A stretch of 64,000 nucleotides of DNA from Methanoregula sp. UBA64 (GTDB taxonomy: Archaea > Halobacteriota > Methanomicrobia > Methanomicrobiales > Methanospirillaceae): assembly GCF_002502735.1 (NCBI RefSeq), contig NZ_DAQC01000008.1, positions 62,001 through 126,000 on the forward strand, written 5' to 3'. Below, in pieces: positions 26,617 through 35,340 of this stretch. The first letter of the stretch is position 1; every line of letters begins with the position of its first letter. Below the pieces are notes generated by a model. The model was not told the origin of the DNA. It did not search any database and was given only the letters and a program-made list of their open reading frames with translations. The translations under genes were made by a program, and so were the position numbers.

Positions 26617-26889
26617 TTACTGCTGTTCCTCGATCGTGCCGGATCCCGAGAATGCGCCGGGTAAGTGGCGGATGAGGACAATATCGTCGATGGCGCTGAT
26701 GATCCGGTACGGGATCTTGAGGCCCTTGTAGTTCTTGAGCTCGAAGAGCTGATCGTTGACCTTGCCCACGACAAGCGCCTCGATCTTTTTGGAGTCCACG
26801 TCAATGACAACATCGTCGACTTCCCCGATATACATGCCCTTGTCCGTGTAGATTGCGAGCCCGAATAAATCCGTAATCTGGGTTTCCAT
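26617..26889 (-). CDS. PRC-barrel domain protein
   Basis: A 90-residue protein: METQITDLFGLAIYTDKGMYIGEVDDVVID and KKIEALVVGK are the strands of a PRC-barrel. Single-domain proteins of this type are very common in methanogens and sometimes bind RNA or other proteins; the role is not settled. The ATG at 26889 is used because it gives the family N-terminus. It diverges from the M50 protease gene with 53 nt between. Confidence 0.88.
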   Translation of the reverse strand: METQITDLFGLAIYTDKGMYIGEVDDVVIDVDSKKIEALVVGKVNDQLFELKNYKGLKIPYRIISAIDDIVLIRHLPGAFSGSGTIEEQQ

Positions 26890-26942
26890 CGTTATCAGAT
26901 GAAAGTATATACCATATGGGTTAAAAAGATAATCCATACTTT

Positions 26943-28079
26943 ATGGACGGATCTCTTCGGATCGGGCGGCTTTTCGACATCCCGATCCTTCTTCATTACA
27001 CTTTTCTCCTGGTCATCCCGCTTTTCGCGTTTATTATCGGGAGCGAGATCGGGCCGACCACCGATATGCTTAAGGAAATTTTTGCGGTACAGATCGACAC
27101 GTCCCTGATCACCTCCGGGTTCATGCCGTGGATCCTCGGGACGGTCGTTGCCCTCGGGCTCTTTTTGGGCGTCTTTGTCCACGAGCTCGCCCATTCCCTC
27201 GTGGCCCGGGCAAAGGGCATCAGGATGCAGAGCATCACGCTTTTAATGTTCGGCGGTGTCGCCCAGATGGAAGAAGGGACGCCGGAGCCAAAGACAGAAC
27301 TCCCCATGGCACTTGCCGGGCCGCTCATGAGCCTCGCGTTCGGGCTGTTGTGCAGCGGGCTTGTCTATGTTGTCCCGGATATGACGTCCGACCCCGGTTA
27401 CCAGGGCCTTCTCGTCTTTGTCTTCGGGTACCTCGGGCTCTTAAACATCATCCTCTGCCTCTTCAACCTGATCCCGGCGTTTCCCATGGACGGCGGCCGG
27501 GTGCTCCGGGCGGTGCTTGCCACCCGGATGCCGCTTGACCGGGCAACGGGAATCGCGGCAACGGTCGGCAAGATCTTTGCAGTGATCTTCGGGATTGTGG
27601 GCCTTGTCTTCCTCTCGCCCTTTTTGGTGCTCATCGCGCTCTTTGTCTATATCGGGGCGAGCATGGAATCGACTGCGGTAAAATACCATTTCCTCTTAGA
27701 GGACGTGACCGTGGGGAGCATGATGACGACCCCGGTTACCACGGTCCCTGCAAACCTGCCGCTTGCAAAAGTCGTGGAGATGATGTACGCGAGCAAGCAC
27801 CTCGGTTTCCCGGTCACCGACCGCGACATGCTGATCGGGATGGTGACCCTTGCGGACGTAAACCGGACCTCGCCCATCGACCGCGATGCCATGCAGGTAA
27901 AAGATGTCATGACCCGGGAGAACATTGTCACCCTCCCGCCCGAGGCCCCGGTGATGGAGGCGCTCCACCTCATGACCACAAGAAACATCGGCCGGATCCC
28001 GATCGTGCAGGACAATCATATTGTCGGGATCGTGACAAGGACGGACATCATAAAAGTGACGGAATTAAAGAAGGTCTGA
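26943..28079 (+). CDS. Site-2-type M50 metalloprotease with two CBS domains
   Basis: A 378-residue membrane protease. HELAHSLVARAKG (near residues 80-92) is the zinc-binding HExxH motif, and NLIPAFPMDGGRVLRAVLA gives the third ligand in a later membrane segment. Six segments are predicted, then two CBS domains (about residues 255-378, each with the pattern VxDVMTxxxVTLPxEAPVxEAL). The CBS pair probably binds an adenine nucleotide and gates intramembrane cleavage. Substrate unknown. T-rich sequence follows the stop. Confidence 0.93.
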   Translation: MDGSLRIGRLFDIPILLHYTFLLVIPLFAFIIGSEIGPTTDMLKEIFAVQIDTSLITSGFMPWILGTVVALGLFLGVFVHELAHSLVARAKGIRMQSITLLMFGGVAQMEEGTPEPKTELPMALAGPLMSLAFGLLCSGLVYVVPDMTSDPGYQGLLVFVFGYLGLLNIILCLFNLIPAFPMDGGRVLRAVLATRMPLDRATGIAATVGKIFAVIFGIVGLVFLSPFLVLIALFVYIGASMESTAVKYHFLLEDVTVGSMMTTPVTTVPANLPLAKVVEMMYASKHLGFPVTDRDMLIGMVTLADVNRTSPIDRDAMQVKDVMTRENIVTLPPEAPVMEALHLMTTRNIGRIPIVQDNHIVGIVTRTDIIKVTELKKV

Positions 28080-28421
28080 ACGGCCCGGGCAGGGAATTTT
28101 TCCATTTGTTTTAATTTTTATTTTGGATTTTTCAGGTATCCCTGACGCTCTCGGGGGCTCCGCCCCCGCCGCTGTGGCGCCCCCAATTGCAATGATGCTG
28201 TATTACCTGCATTCAGATTTGTCGATCTTCCTGTTCGGGAAAACCGTGACAATTATTACCGGCTTTATTACTCTTATAAAAAATCCAATAGAAAATTCCT
28301 GCAAGTACGCCCGTACCGTCCCTTGCCCCGTCGTGCCCCGCGAGGGGCCCTGAGGCGGGGAGCCATCATTCAATTTTCATACGGCCCGGTTTTACCATTA
28401 CGTCCGCAACAGAAAATCCCC
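28080..28421. other. Intergenic region with two strong GC hairpins
   Basis: T-rich sequence from 28097 to 28133 probably terminates the M50 transcript. A hairpin follows at 28152-28168 (CGGGGGC-TCC-GCCCCCG). A second element at 28326-28360 pairs CCCCG with CGGGG on the outside and GCCCC with GGGGC around a GCGA tetraloop inside. No gene is supported. Similar GC-rich palindromic segments are at 47815-47925 and 59970-60075. Confidence 0.5.
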
Positions 28422-30077
28422 TCACACCACCAAAAATTGGTCCAGCTCCGAGCTCCCCGCCACCTTCACAAACGCCGCCACATCCTTAAACGGCCGCTTT
28501 GCGATAACGGCCGCTACCCGCTTCTTTCCCACGCCCGGCATCCATTTGAGGACAGAGGCCGGCATCGTATTCACATTGAGCGGAAGGGGGAGGGCGGTAA
28601 GGGAGCGCATGCCCCAGTCCACCACGACCGCATCGATCACGGTCCCTTTCGGGATATTTACCGGGATCCCGGCAAGGATCGGGTATGAACCGGGCTGGCG
28701 CCCGAAAGAGATCTCCCCCGAAACTTCGATCCGCACATCGCGGAGCACGGTGCCAGCCGGGAAGACCCGCCTGAGCATGACAAGATCGATCTTCTGCCGG
28801 ACAAACTCCTTGAATGCCTTGAACCGGCGGTCGTGCTTCCCGAGCGTATTTTCAGTGTAAGCACGCGTTCCCTCAAAGGGCATCACCTGCCGGATGTTGA
28901 CCCGCCGGACCAGGAGGCCGGCCGCGAGAACCCGGGAGAGAAACGCCTCGTTTTTGTCATACGTTGCCGGGGTCTCGCCCGCAAGCCCGCAGACAAAGTT
29001 GAGGCCGGGCAGCAGTTCGGGGATCCCGCCGTTCCTTATGCCCCCGGCTTCGTTCACGATCTCAATGGCCCGGAAGACCTCGTCCGGCCCGGCCTTGAGG
29101 TTGTTTGCCGCAACCACGGCCGGGTCCGCGGTCTCCATCCCGAACGCAGCCACATCGCCGGGCGTGTGGTGCCGGATGATCGCCGCGAGCGCCTCCCGGC
29201 TCTTTTCCTCGTGCCGGGCGATTGTTCCGGGATTCGTGTTGTCGATGTGAAGCGTCTTTAAGGCCGGGGCCGCGACACGGATCGATGCAAAGAGTTCTTC
29301 GATGAGGTCCGGCCGGGGGGCCGGGAATTCCCCGGGCCCCGCCCCGTACGCAAGGATATCCGGCTGCCGGCCGACCCGAAAGTGCACGGCGCCGTTATGC
29401 GCAAGGGCTGCGACCTCGCTTTTCACCCCGGCAACGGAGCGGTAGCGCGGCGCCCCGTAGAACGGCTCGGTGCAGAACGAGCAGCCGCCGGAAAGCCCGT
29501 GGGAACAGCCCCGGGCGGTTTCGAGCTCGCACATCACGAACGGGAAGTCCGGGTGTTGCCTGATGATCTCTGCTCCCGCAATGCTCCACGGGTCGGTTCT
29601 GGCATAATCGAAATCCCCTTTGGGCTCCCCACCGGCAAGGTACCGGTCGAGCGCAACCGCCGGGTCACCATCGAGCAGGGCGTCAAAACCGGGGATTGCC
29701 TGTTTCACCGCTCTTGTCCCGCCTTCCCCGGCATAGCCGAAGCCGATCGGACCGCCGAGCAGCTTCTTTGGGCCCCGCACCATGTGCCCCGCCTGCTGGA
29801 TCTCGGTAAGGGTTGCCGGCGTCCCGCCAAGATATTTTCCGGGCACCGTGACGCCGGCGATCATCACGAGCACACCCGCCCGGTTCATCGCGGAAAAGAT
29901 CTGCGGGTCGGTTCTCAGCTGGTCGATGGTAAAATAGTTGGGAGAATACCCGCGTTCAGCAAGCACGCCCGCCACGGTCCGGATGTACGGCGAAATGTAC
30001 GGCGGGACGCCCAGGCACGCGGGCTCGTCCACGTAGCCGTCGAGGATCACCGCGGTGCGTTCAGGGTTTGCAGTCAT
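28422..30077 (-). CDS. Radical SAM protein with C-terminal helix-hairpin-helix
   Basis: A 551-residue protein. Residues 1-170 form a B12-binding-like N-terminal region; then ARGCSHGLSGGCSFC (near residue 195) gives the iron-sulfur cysteines, spaced CX7CX2C instead of the canonical CX3CX2C. The TIM-barrel core runs to about 480. The end (MPGVGKKRVAAVIAKRPFKDVAAFV) is a helix-hairpin-helix of the kind that touches nucleic acid. The family is found mainly in methanogens and has no assigned reaction; a tRNA modification role is possible but unproven. Its start overlaps the end of mptE. Confidence 0.85.
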   Translation of the reverse strand: MTANPERTAVILDGYVDEPACLGVPPYISPYIRTVAGVLAERGYSPNYFTIDQLRTDPQIFSAMNRAGVLVMIAGVTVPGKYLGGTPATLTEIQQAGHMVRGPKKLLGGPIGFGYAGEGGTRAVKQAIPGFDALLDGDPAVALDRYLAGGEPKGDFDYARTDPWSIAGAEIIRQHPDFPFVMCELETARGCSHGLSGGCSFCTEPFYGAPRYRSVAGVKSEVAALAHNGAVHFRVGRQPDILAYGAGPGEFPAPRPDLIEELFASIRVAAPALKTLHIDNTNPGTIARHEEKSREALAAIIRHHTPGDVAAFGMETADPAVVAANNLKAGPDEVFRAIEIVNEAGGIRNGGIPELLPGLNFVCGLAGETPATYDKNEAFLSRVLAAGLLVRRVNIRQVMPFEGTRAYTENTLGKHDRRFKAFKEFVRQKIDLVMLRRVFPAGTVLRDVRIEVSGEISFGRQPGSYPILAGIPVNIPKGTVIDAVVVDWGMRSLTALPLPLNVNTMPASVLKWMPGVGKKRVAAVIAKRPFKDVAAFVKVAGSSELDQFLVV

Positions 30078-30693
30078 GGCCGATCAGGGCAAGGAGTTTT
30101 TTCGCCCACGCTAACTTTCCCCGTTTTACCGGGTCGACATCCTTATCATCGAGATCGAACCCGGCAAACGCGATCGATCGTGCCCCGAGAGCGTCCGCGG
30201 CAAAGACTGCCCGGTCCCCGTCCGAGAAACCGCCAAAGTTATAGACGTGTTCAAGCGGCCTGCTCTGTGTGGTCGCGACCACCGGGCCGGTGAAGCGCCG
30301 GGCCCAGTGATTCAGGAGCGGGATATTGTCGCCGTGCGCATGGGCGACCACGATCGTCCCTTTCGCATTCATCTCCAAAAGAAGGTCCGTTGCCCCGTCG
30401 AGATCGGTAAAGACCGCATCGGGCCGGATCCCGTGCGTGTACAAAACATCCGCTGCTGCATCGGCCGCAAGGACAACGCACCCTTTTTGTATCCGGCCCA
30501 GTTCTTGTGCGAGACACGGCGCATTCCCGCAGACCACGACATCGCGGCCCTTAATGAGGGAGGCAAGCGCTGCGCAGTCGTCGCGGGGAACAAGCGTGGC
30601 AAGCAGCTCTGCCGCCTTCTCGTCGTCTTCGCGGGAGAACCCGAAGTACGCGAGGATCTCGACATAGTGCGGCTCCCATGCGGCAAATTCCAT
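30061..30693 (-). CDS. mptE: 6-hydroxymethyl-7,8-dihydropterin pyrophosphokinase, archaeal type
   Basis: A 210-residue protein of the MptE/DUF115 family. DVVVCGNAPCLAQELGRI and VFTDLDGATDLLLEM are the nucleotide- and metal-binding segments. It makes the pterin diphosphate used in tetrahydromethanopterin synthesis and so links the window to methanogenesis. It overlaps the radical SAM gene by 17 nt at its 3' end and follows the DHH gene by 33 nt; the three are probably one transcript. Confidence 0.92.
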   Translation of the reverse strand: MEFAAWEPHYVEILAYFGFSREDDEKAAELLATLVPRDDCAALASLIKGRDVVVCGNAPCLAQELGRIQKGCVVLAADAAADVLYTHGIRPDAVFTDLDGATDLLLEMNAKGTIVVAHAHGDNIPLLNHWARRFTGPVVATTQSRPLEHVYNFGGFSDGDRAVFAADALGARSIAFAGFDLDDKDVDPVKRGKLAWAKKLLALIGHDCKP

Positions 30694-30726
30694 TATTCCC
30701 CCCGGCCCGGTACGATCTGCACGGCC

Positions 30727-32196
30727 TTACTCGGCATTCTTTTTGTCCTCGTTTTCGAGGCCCACGAGGTTCTTGAACTTCTGGAGGATTGGCTCGATCG
30801 TGATATCGAGAAGCGCCGCCTTGTCGCCCACATGTCCGAAGTAGTGGAGCGGGAGGTTAGCCGCAGCCATGTTCGGGTGGCCGCCCGCATCGCCCATCTC
30901 CCCGAACGCTTCGGCAAGGGCGTTTCCGATATGCAGCCGGATGTCCCGGTTCCGGGCCGAGATCACGATCGAGGTATCCGTGATCCCGTACACGAGCGCC
31001 GTGTTCACGCCTTCGAGCGTGATTAAGAGATCGGCTGCCTGCGGGAGGGCGTCGCGGTTCATCACGTACCCGACATTCGAGAAGAGGTACCCGCTCTGGA
31101 TCTTCCGGTTCTGGATCGCTTTACCTATCACGTCCAGCGTCTCCTGCGACATGGACGGGGACATGATCTTGTCGAGCAGGTCCGCATCCGTGAGCGGGAG
31201 CAAAAACGCCGCGTTCCCGAGATCCTGCGGGGTCAGGTTCCGCTTGAACTCCTTTGTGTCGGTCCTGATACCGTAGAGGAGTGCGGTCGCGACCCGTTTG
31301 TCGACCGGGATGCCGAGCTCCTGAAGATACTGGGTCATGATGCTTGCCGTAGCCCCGATCCCCGGCCGGATATCGGTAAACGTGCCCTGGGCCGGGAGAT
31401 GGTTGCCGTCCTTATGGTGGTCGACGATGATATGGATCTTTGTCTGGGAAGGGACGTCGTTGTTCGCGCCCGGGCCCGGGCAGTCCACCATGGCAAGGTA
31501 CGTGCATTTCTGGAGCGCATCTATCGTCAGGTGCTCCATCTTGATATCGAGGAGATTGACAAATGTCCGGTTCTCTTGGTGGCCGATGTTGCCTTCATAG
31601 AAGATCCGGGTGGTGAGCGTTTTTGAGTTCGCGTGCTGCGCAATCTCGGCAAGGGCCATGGCGCTTGCGATGGCGTCCGGGTCCGGGTTCTTGTGCGTGA
31701 TGATTCCGAGGATCCCGTCCCAGCCGGCAAGGAGCGAGAAGAGTCTCTGCGAGACACGGCTCGCGTGCTGCTTTTTGACCTGGAAGACCGCGGTCCGGGC
31801 AACGACCTCCTGCGGGTAGATCACAAGGTCCGCACCGGCTGCCGTGAGTTTCTGGCCGGTCACCGGGTCGACTGCCCGGGCGATCACCTGCACCTCCGGG
31901 TAGCGTTTTTTTATCGTGAGCACCGCAGCGAGGTTCGCGTCCGCATCGCCGGCCATGACAAACGCGATCTCGAATGCGGGCAGACCGACGAGCATGTCGG
32001 ACGCGGTGATGTCCCGGATGTACGCATCGTATTTCTGGTCGCGGAGGTGGCGGACGCGCGATTCGTCCCGGTCGACGACAAGGGTCCGCTCGTTCTCTTT
32101 TGCGAGTTCGAGAATAATGTTGTACCCGTTCGTCCCGCACCCGAAGATACAGTATTTTATCGGAAGTGCCGACTCGATTCCGGCGGTGTCAGGCAT
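30727..32196 (-). CDS. TrkA-N / DHH phosphoesterase fusion protein
   Basis: A 489-residue protein. An N-terminal NAD-binding TrkA-N domain (YCIFGCGTNGYNIILEL, residues about 14-30) is fused to a DHH phosphodiesterase: THKNPDPDAIASAMAL, a DCPGPG segment and the diagnostic IIVDHHKDGNHLP. A DHHA1-like end (GDAGGHPNMAAANLP) follows. Relatives hydrolyse cyclic dinucleotides or nanoRNA; cyclic-di-AMP turnover with a nucleotide-sensing front end is a reasonable guess in archaea. The ATG at 32196 is used because the 18 residues before it look like spacer. Confidence 0.9.
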   Translation of the reverse strand: MPDTAGIESALPIKYCIFGCGTNGYNIILELAKENERTLVVDRDESRVRHLRDQKYDAYIRDITASDMLVGLPAFEIAFVMAGDADANLAAVLTIKKRYPEVQVIARAVDPVTGQKLTAAGADLVIYPQEVVARTAVFQVKKQHASRVSQRLFSLLAGWDGILGIITHKNPDPDAIASAMALAEIAQHANSKTLTTRIFYEGNIGHQENRTFVNLLDIKMEHLTIDALQKCTYLAMVDCPGPGANNDVPSQTKIHIIVDHHKDGNHLPAQGTFTDIRPGIGATASIMTQYLQELGIPVDKRVATALLYGIRTDTKEFKRNLTPQDLGNAAFLLPLTDADLLDKIMSPSMSQETLDVIGKAIQNRKIQSGYLFSNVGYVMNRDALPQAADLLITLEGVNTALVYGITDTSIVISARNRDIRLHIGNALAEAFGEMGDAGGHPNMAAANLPLHYFGHVGDKAALLDITIEPILQKFKNLVGLENEDKKNAE

Positions 32197-32311
32197 GTTA
32201 AGAGAAGATGTACCCTCCTTACGGTATAAAGGAATTCTCCGCACCGGCAAGGGGGGCGCGATCTTCCAAAACCTTTATTCCTAGGCATTGACCATCTTAT
32301 TAGGTCAAACT

Positions 32312-32385
32312 GGGTCTGTAGCTTAGTTCGGCATAGCGGCGGACTCTTAATCCGCAGGTCAAGGGTTCAAATCCCTTCAGGCCCG
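32312..32385 (+). tRNA. tRNA-Lys (anticodon CTT)
   Basis: A 74-nt cloverleaf: the acceptor GGGTCTG pairs with CAGGCCC (one T-G pair), the anticodon stem GCGGA/TCCGC encloses loop CTCTTAA with anticodon CTT, and the T arm AAGGG-TTCAAAT-CCCTT is perfect. Discriminator G. CCA is not encoded. T-rich sequence follows and should end transcription. The vapBC and methyltransferase-like block begins 100 nt after its 3' end. Confidence 0.95.
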
Positions 32386-32485
32386 TTTTCTTTTCCCGGT
32401 TTTTCCCACATAGCAGCTCCTTTCATCAGGCCATGAACAGCTTCGACTTTTTTGCCCGTAATGTTGCTTTCCCATCGTGACTGTG

Positions 32486-32875
32486 TCATACATTAACGGT
32501 TTCTTCAAAACCGGCAAAGTGCCGGTCGCCGGTAAGGATTTTGAGACGGTATTCCCGCGCTGTTGCCAGGATCAGGCAGTCCACGGCACCCATGGAAGAG
32601 CCGGCCCGTTTCTGTTCGGCTTTGACAGATCCGGCAGCGATCGCGATCTGCATGTCGATGGGGATGATATCATTATGAGCGATGATTGTTGCTAGCAGGG
32701 AGCCGGTTTTTTTGTTCCCGTACAGATCGCTTAAGCGGTATTGGAGTTCGTACAACGTGAGCGCCGAGACATAACAGGAGGAACTATTTTCGATTCTGGC
32801 GAGTGCCCGTCTTCCCCACGGGGTGTCCTTAAAGATCTCAATCCATGCATACGAATCGATGAGGATGCCGGTCAC
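32486..32875 (-). CDS. vapC: VapC-family PIN ribonuclease toxin
   Basis: A 129-residue PIN protein with the acidic residues in LIDSYAWIE (Asp7), LTLYELQ (Glu), MGAVDCLILATA (Asp) and TGDRHF (Asp). These bind the metal of an endoribonuclease that typically cuts tRNA or rRNA. The start is GTG and overlaps the stop of the antitoxin gene (GTGA), so translation is coupled. Confidence 0.93.
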   Translation of the reverse strand: MTGILIDSYAWIEIFKDTPWGRRALARIENSSSCYVSALTLYELQYRLSDLYGNKKTGSLLATIIAHNDIIPIDMQIAIAAGSVKAEQKRAGSSMGAVDCLILATAREYRLKILTGDRHFAGFEETVNV

Positions 32876-33171
32876 TCCTCATCCTCCTCTGCAACCTCGC
32901 GGTCGTGATCGCGGTAGATGGCTTTGAGGTCCAGATCGGGTAGTATCCCCAAGAGCGATCTGAGGGGCTTGACCGGGACCAGTTCGATGTGCCCTTCCGT
33001 TTCCCGGACCACAAACCTGTCGGCGCCGTAGTGCTCCCGGATTTTTTTGGGAAGAACCATGCGCCCGGTTGCATCGATGGTTACCACGGGACCGGCTGCA
33101 TATTCCGCTGCCGGCTCGCTGACACCGGCGCTTAGCGGGTGTCTGCCATGCGGCCGGGACGTGCGTTTCAT
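32872..33171 (-). CDS. vapB: VapB/AbrB-type antitoxin
   Basis: A 99-residue protein with an AbrB/MazE DNA-binding barrel, VVTIDATGRMVLPKKIREHYG (residues about 29-49; longer AbrB pattern at its centre), then a linker and an acidic tail ending REVAEEDEE that would bind VapC. The ATG at 33171 precedes the domain by 28 residues. A perfect dyad at the promoter is a likely operator for autoregulation. Confidence 0.9.
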   Translation of the reverse strand: MKRTSRPHGRHPLSAGVSEPAAEYAAGPVVTIDATGRMVLPKKIREHYGADRFVVRETEGHIELVPVKPLRSLLGILPDLDLKAIYRDHDREVAEEDEE

Positions 33172-33196
33172 GGGGTCATACTCCACCGGATAGTAC

Positions 33197-33216
33197 AGTA
33201 TATGGCAAAATATACT
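33197..33216 (-). promoter_or_regulatory. Dyad in the vapBC promoter
   Basis: AGTATAT (33197-33203) and ATATACT (33210-33216) form a perfect 7-bp inverted repeat with a 6-nt spacer, about 25-45 nt upstream of the vapB ATG and overlapping TATA-like sequence. AbrB-type antitoxins usually repress their own operon through such sites. Confidence 0.55.
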
Positions 33217-33223
33217 TTTTGGC

Positions 33224-33237
33224 AAAAAGAAAAAAAA
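33224..33237 (-). terminator. T-run terminator after the methyltransferase-like gene
   Basis: The plus-strand A-run here is an oligo-T run on the minus strand, 25 nt after the stop of 33262-35286 and just before the vapBC promoter. Confidence 0.45.
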
Positions 33238-33261
33238 TGGTAGAGAAAATCTTATGGAATT

Positions 33262-35286
33262 TCACTGGCCCGCCGGAAGTTCGCTAAAAAGATCCTCGAC
33301 TACCGCAATCTCCTCTACGGAAAACCCGTAGATGGCATAGACAAGCGAATCGATCTGCTTTCCTGCCGAGCGTATCTCCCGGCCGATCGCTTCGCGTTCC
33401 CGCTCCGGCCGGGCACGCGAGTGCTGGCTGATGAGGGCCTGGTGTTCTGCCACAAGCGCTTCCAGCCGGCCGTGCCGGGCGGTATCGGCCGGGTCGTCAA
33501 AATCCGGGACTGCCACCGGGAACCGGGCAATGATCTCTCCGACCGGCTCGTGCGGGGTTCCTGCCCGGGCAAGGCTCGCAAAGACAAACCCGGCAAGCCG
33601 GCTGGTGAGAATCCCGAGCAGGTACCGGCTCCCTGAGGGGATGACCCCGGTCCCCGGCCCGAACGCGGCACGTTTTCCGGACAGGACAAACCGCGGCGGA
33701 AACGCAGCCGGGTCGAACCGGATCCGGTCCCGGCCCCGCTCCCCCGGCGGCACCGGGCCGGTGCCCGGATCGTACCGGATCCCGCCGAGCACGTACTCCC
33801 CGAGCGGGGTCGTTCCTTCACGGATCTTCTCCATCAGCCGTTCCCGGCGGGTATCGCGGAGCGTCCAGCCCCCGTCGGAGAGATCCCGGGGATCGACCGG
33901 GAAGCCCGGGGTTTTTTCGATCGCATCCGCAGAGACCGGATCCGGCCCGGGGTTTTTTACGGTAAACGGCCGGGCGACCCGGGCGTTTTCGAGCAGGAGT
34001 AACCCCGCATCGTCGCCGGCCGTTACGATCTCAGTTACCTGCCGGGACAACACGAACGTGCGCAGCGCCGTACCGGACCGGCCGTGGAGCCAGCGGCTGC
34101 CGGTAATGATCCCGGCCACTCCCCGGGGCCGCAGGAGGGCGAGGCTTTTTTCCGTCACGTACGCGGAGAGCCCGGCTTCAGGATCGTACACCGCATAGTG
34201 GCGCTGGAAGTAGCGCCGGAGCCACTCGCGGCCCGGCACCGGGCGGTCCGGGGGGCCGGAGATCGCGGCGTCAAAACCGCCGGGCTGGAGGACCTCGGGG
34301 AACTGCTCATTCCACGCGAAAGGGTGTATCGCGTGACGTTCCCGCGGGGAACAGAACGCCCACGACTCGTCCTCTGCAATGGCCGGGCCCACAAGCCCGT
34401 TCCCGCACCGGATCGTGCCCGACAGGATAGCAAGGTACCCGCGGAATGCGGCAAAAAAGGCGGAGAGCAAAAGAGGCGTGTCCCTGCCCTCGCAGGCGGC
34501 AAGGGCAAGCAGGACCCGGGCCGCCGCGACCGCATGGGGGTCCGGGTCGGCACCGTGGATAGTGTACCGCAGGAGATCCTCCGGCTCGCCACCCCGGGAC
34601 CGCAGGACACTAAAAACATAGAGCAGCATCCGGCCGGCCCCGCAGGCCGGGTCGATCACCCGGAGCGGGAGGGGATCGGACAGCGGACGGCCATCACAGG
34701 CAGCGGCGAGCGTACGTTTTGCTGCGTACGCGGCAAGGGCCGGGGGGTATCCCGGCTGCCCGGCCCCGGCATCCGGCCGGTCGACAACAATGGCATGGTG
34801 CGGGGCGGAGCGCCGGACCGTCCGGGCCAGGTACCGGTCGAGGACTGCTGCAATCCCGGCAAGCGGGACCGATGCGAGGCAGTTCGGCCGGTCCGGAGAC
34901 AAAATACTGCCGGCGATCCCGCGGATCGGTTCCTGATCGATGACCGGATCCGGCTCCCCGGTCTTTGGTTCTTCCCCGGTGCCGGCCCAGGCGTCGCCAA
35001 ACCCAAAAAGAACCTCCTCCCACCGGGTCTCTCCCGCTGCAATTCCCCGGAGGGTGCCCGGGGTAAGGATCCCCCGCTCTTCTGCAATAGCGAGCACGAG
35101 CAGGGAGAATACCTGGCAATCGACCAGGATCCCGATCCTGCTGCTCCGCATCCCGATATTTTCCCGGGCAATGCTCCGGGCCAGCTGCTCGCGCCATGCA
35201 GAGAGGGATACCAGCAGTGCCTCTTCCGGGCCGGCCGGCGCCGGCACATCCATACTGCCGTCCGCACCGTCCCCGGGATCCTTCAT
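33262..35286 (-). CDS. Adenine-N6 DNA methyltransferase-like protein with altered catalytic motif
   Basis: A 674-residue protein with the layout of an Eco57I/type IIG methyltransferase: SAM-binding motif I VIDPACGAGRMLLYV (near residue 215), motif II in IHGADPDPHAVAAARVLLAL, and a C-terminal target-recognition-like region (ILTSRLAGFVFASLARAG...). The catalytic motif IV, normally (N/D)PP(Y/F), reads ISGPPDRP, so the essential first and last residues are gone. No nuclease domain is visible. Either a degenerate restriction-modification gene or a protein that binds DNA without methylating it. It lies in the tRNA-Lys-adjacent block with vapBC. Confidence 0.82.
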   Translation of the reverse strand: MKDPGDGADGSMDVPAPAGPEEALLVSLSAWREQLARSIARENIGMRSSRIGILVDCQVFSLLVLAIAEERGILTPGTLRGIAAGETRWEEVLFGFGDAWAGTGEEPKTGEPDPVIDQEPIRGIAGSILSPDRPNCLASVPLAGIAAVLDRYLARTVRRSAPHHAIVVDRPDAGAGQPGYPPALAAYAAKRTLAAACDGRPLSDPLPLRVIDPACGAGRMLLYVFSVLRSRGGEPEDLLRYTIHGADPDPHAVAAARVLLALAACEGRDTPLLLSAFFAAFRGYLAILSGTIRCGNGLVGPAIAEDESWAFCSPRERHAIHPFAWNEQFPEVLQPGGFDAAISGPPDRPVPGREWLRRYFQRHYAVYDPEAGLSAYVTEKSLALLRPRGVAGIITGSRWLHGRSGTALRTFVLSRQVTEIVTAGDDAGLLLLENARVARPFTVKNPGPDPVSADAIEKTPGFPVDPRDLSDGGWTLRDTRRERLMEKIREGTTPLGEYVLGGIRYDPGTGPVPPGERGRDRIRFDPAAFPPRFVLSGKRAAFGPGTGVIPSGSRYLLGILTSRLAGFVFASLARAGTPHEPVGEIIARFPVAVPDFDDPADTARHGRLEALVAEHQALISQHSRARPEREREAIGREIRSAGKQIDSLVYAIYGFSVEEIAVVEDLFSELPAGQ

Positions 35287-35340
35287 GATGGTAGTACTCG
35301 GCGCGAGCCGGGCAATAATGTTGCTGGAGGGATACGCCCC

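Noticed and set aside
32312..32385. Attachment-site repeat of the tRNA-Lys 3' end
   Set aside because: I found no second copy of the tRNA 3' end in the window, so an integrated element cannot be claimed.
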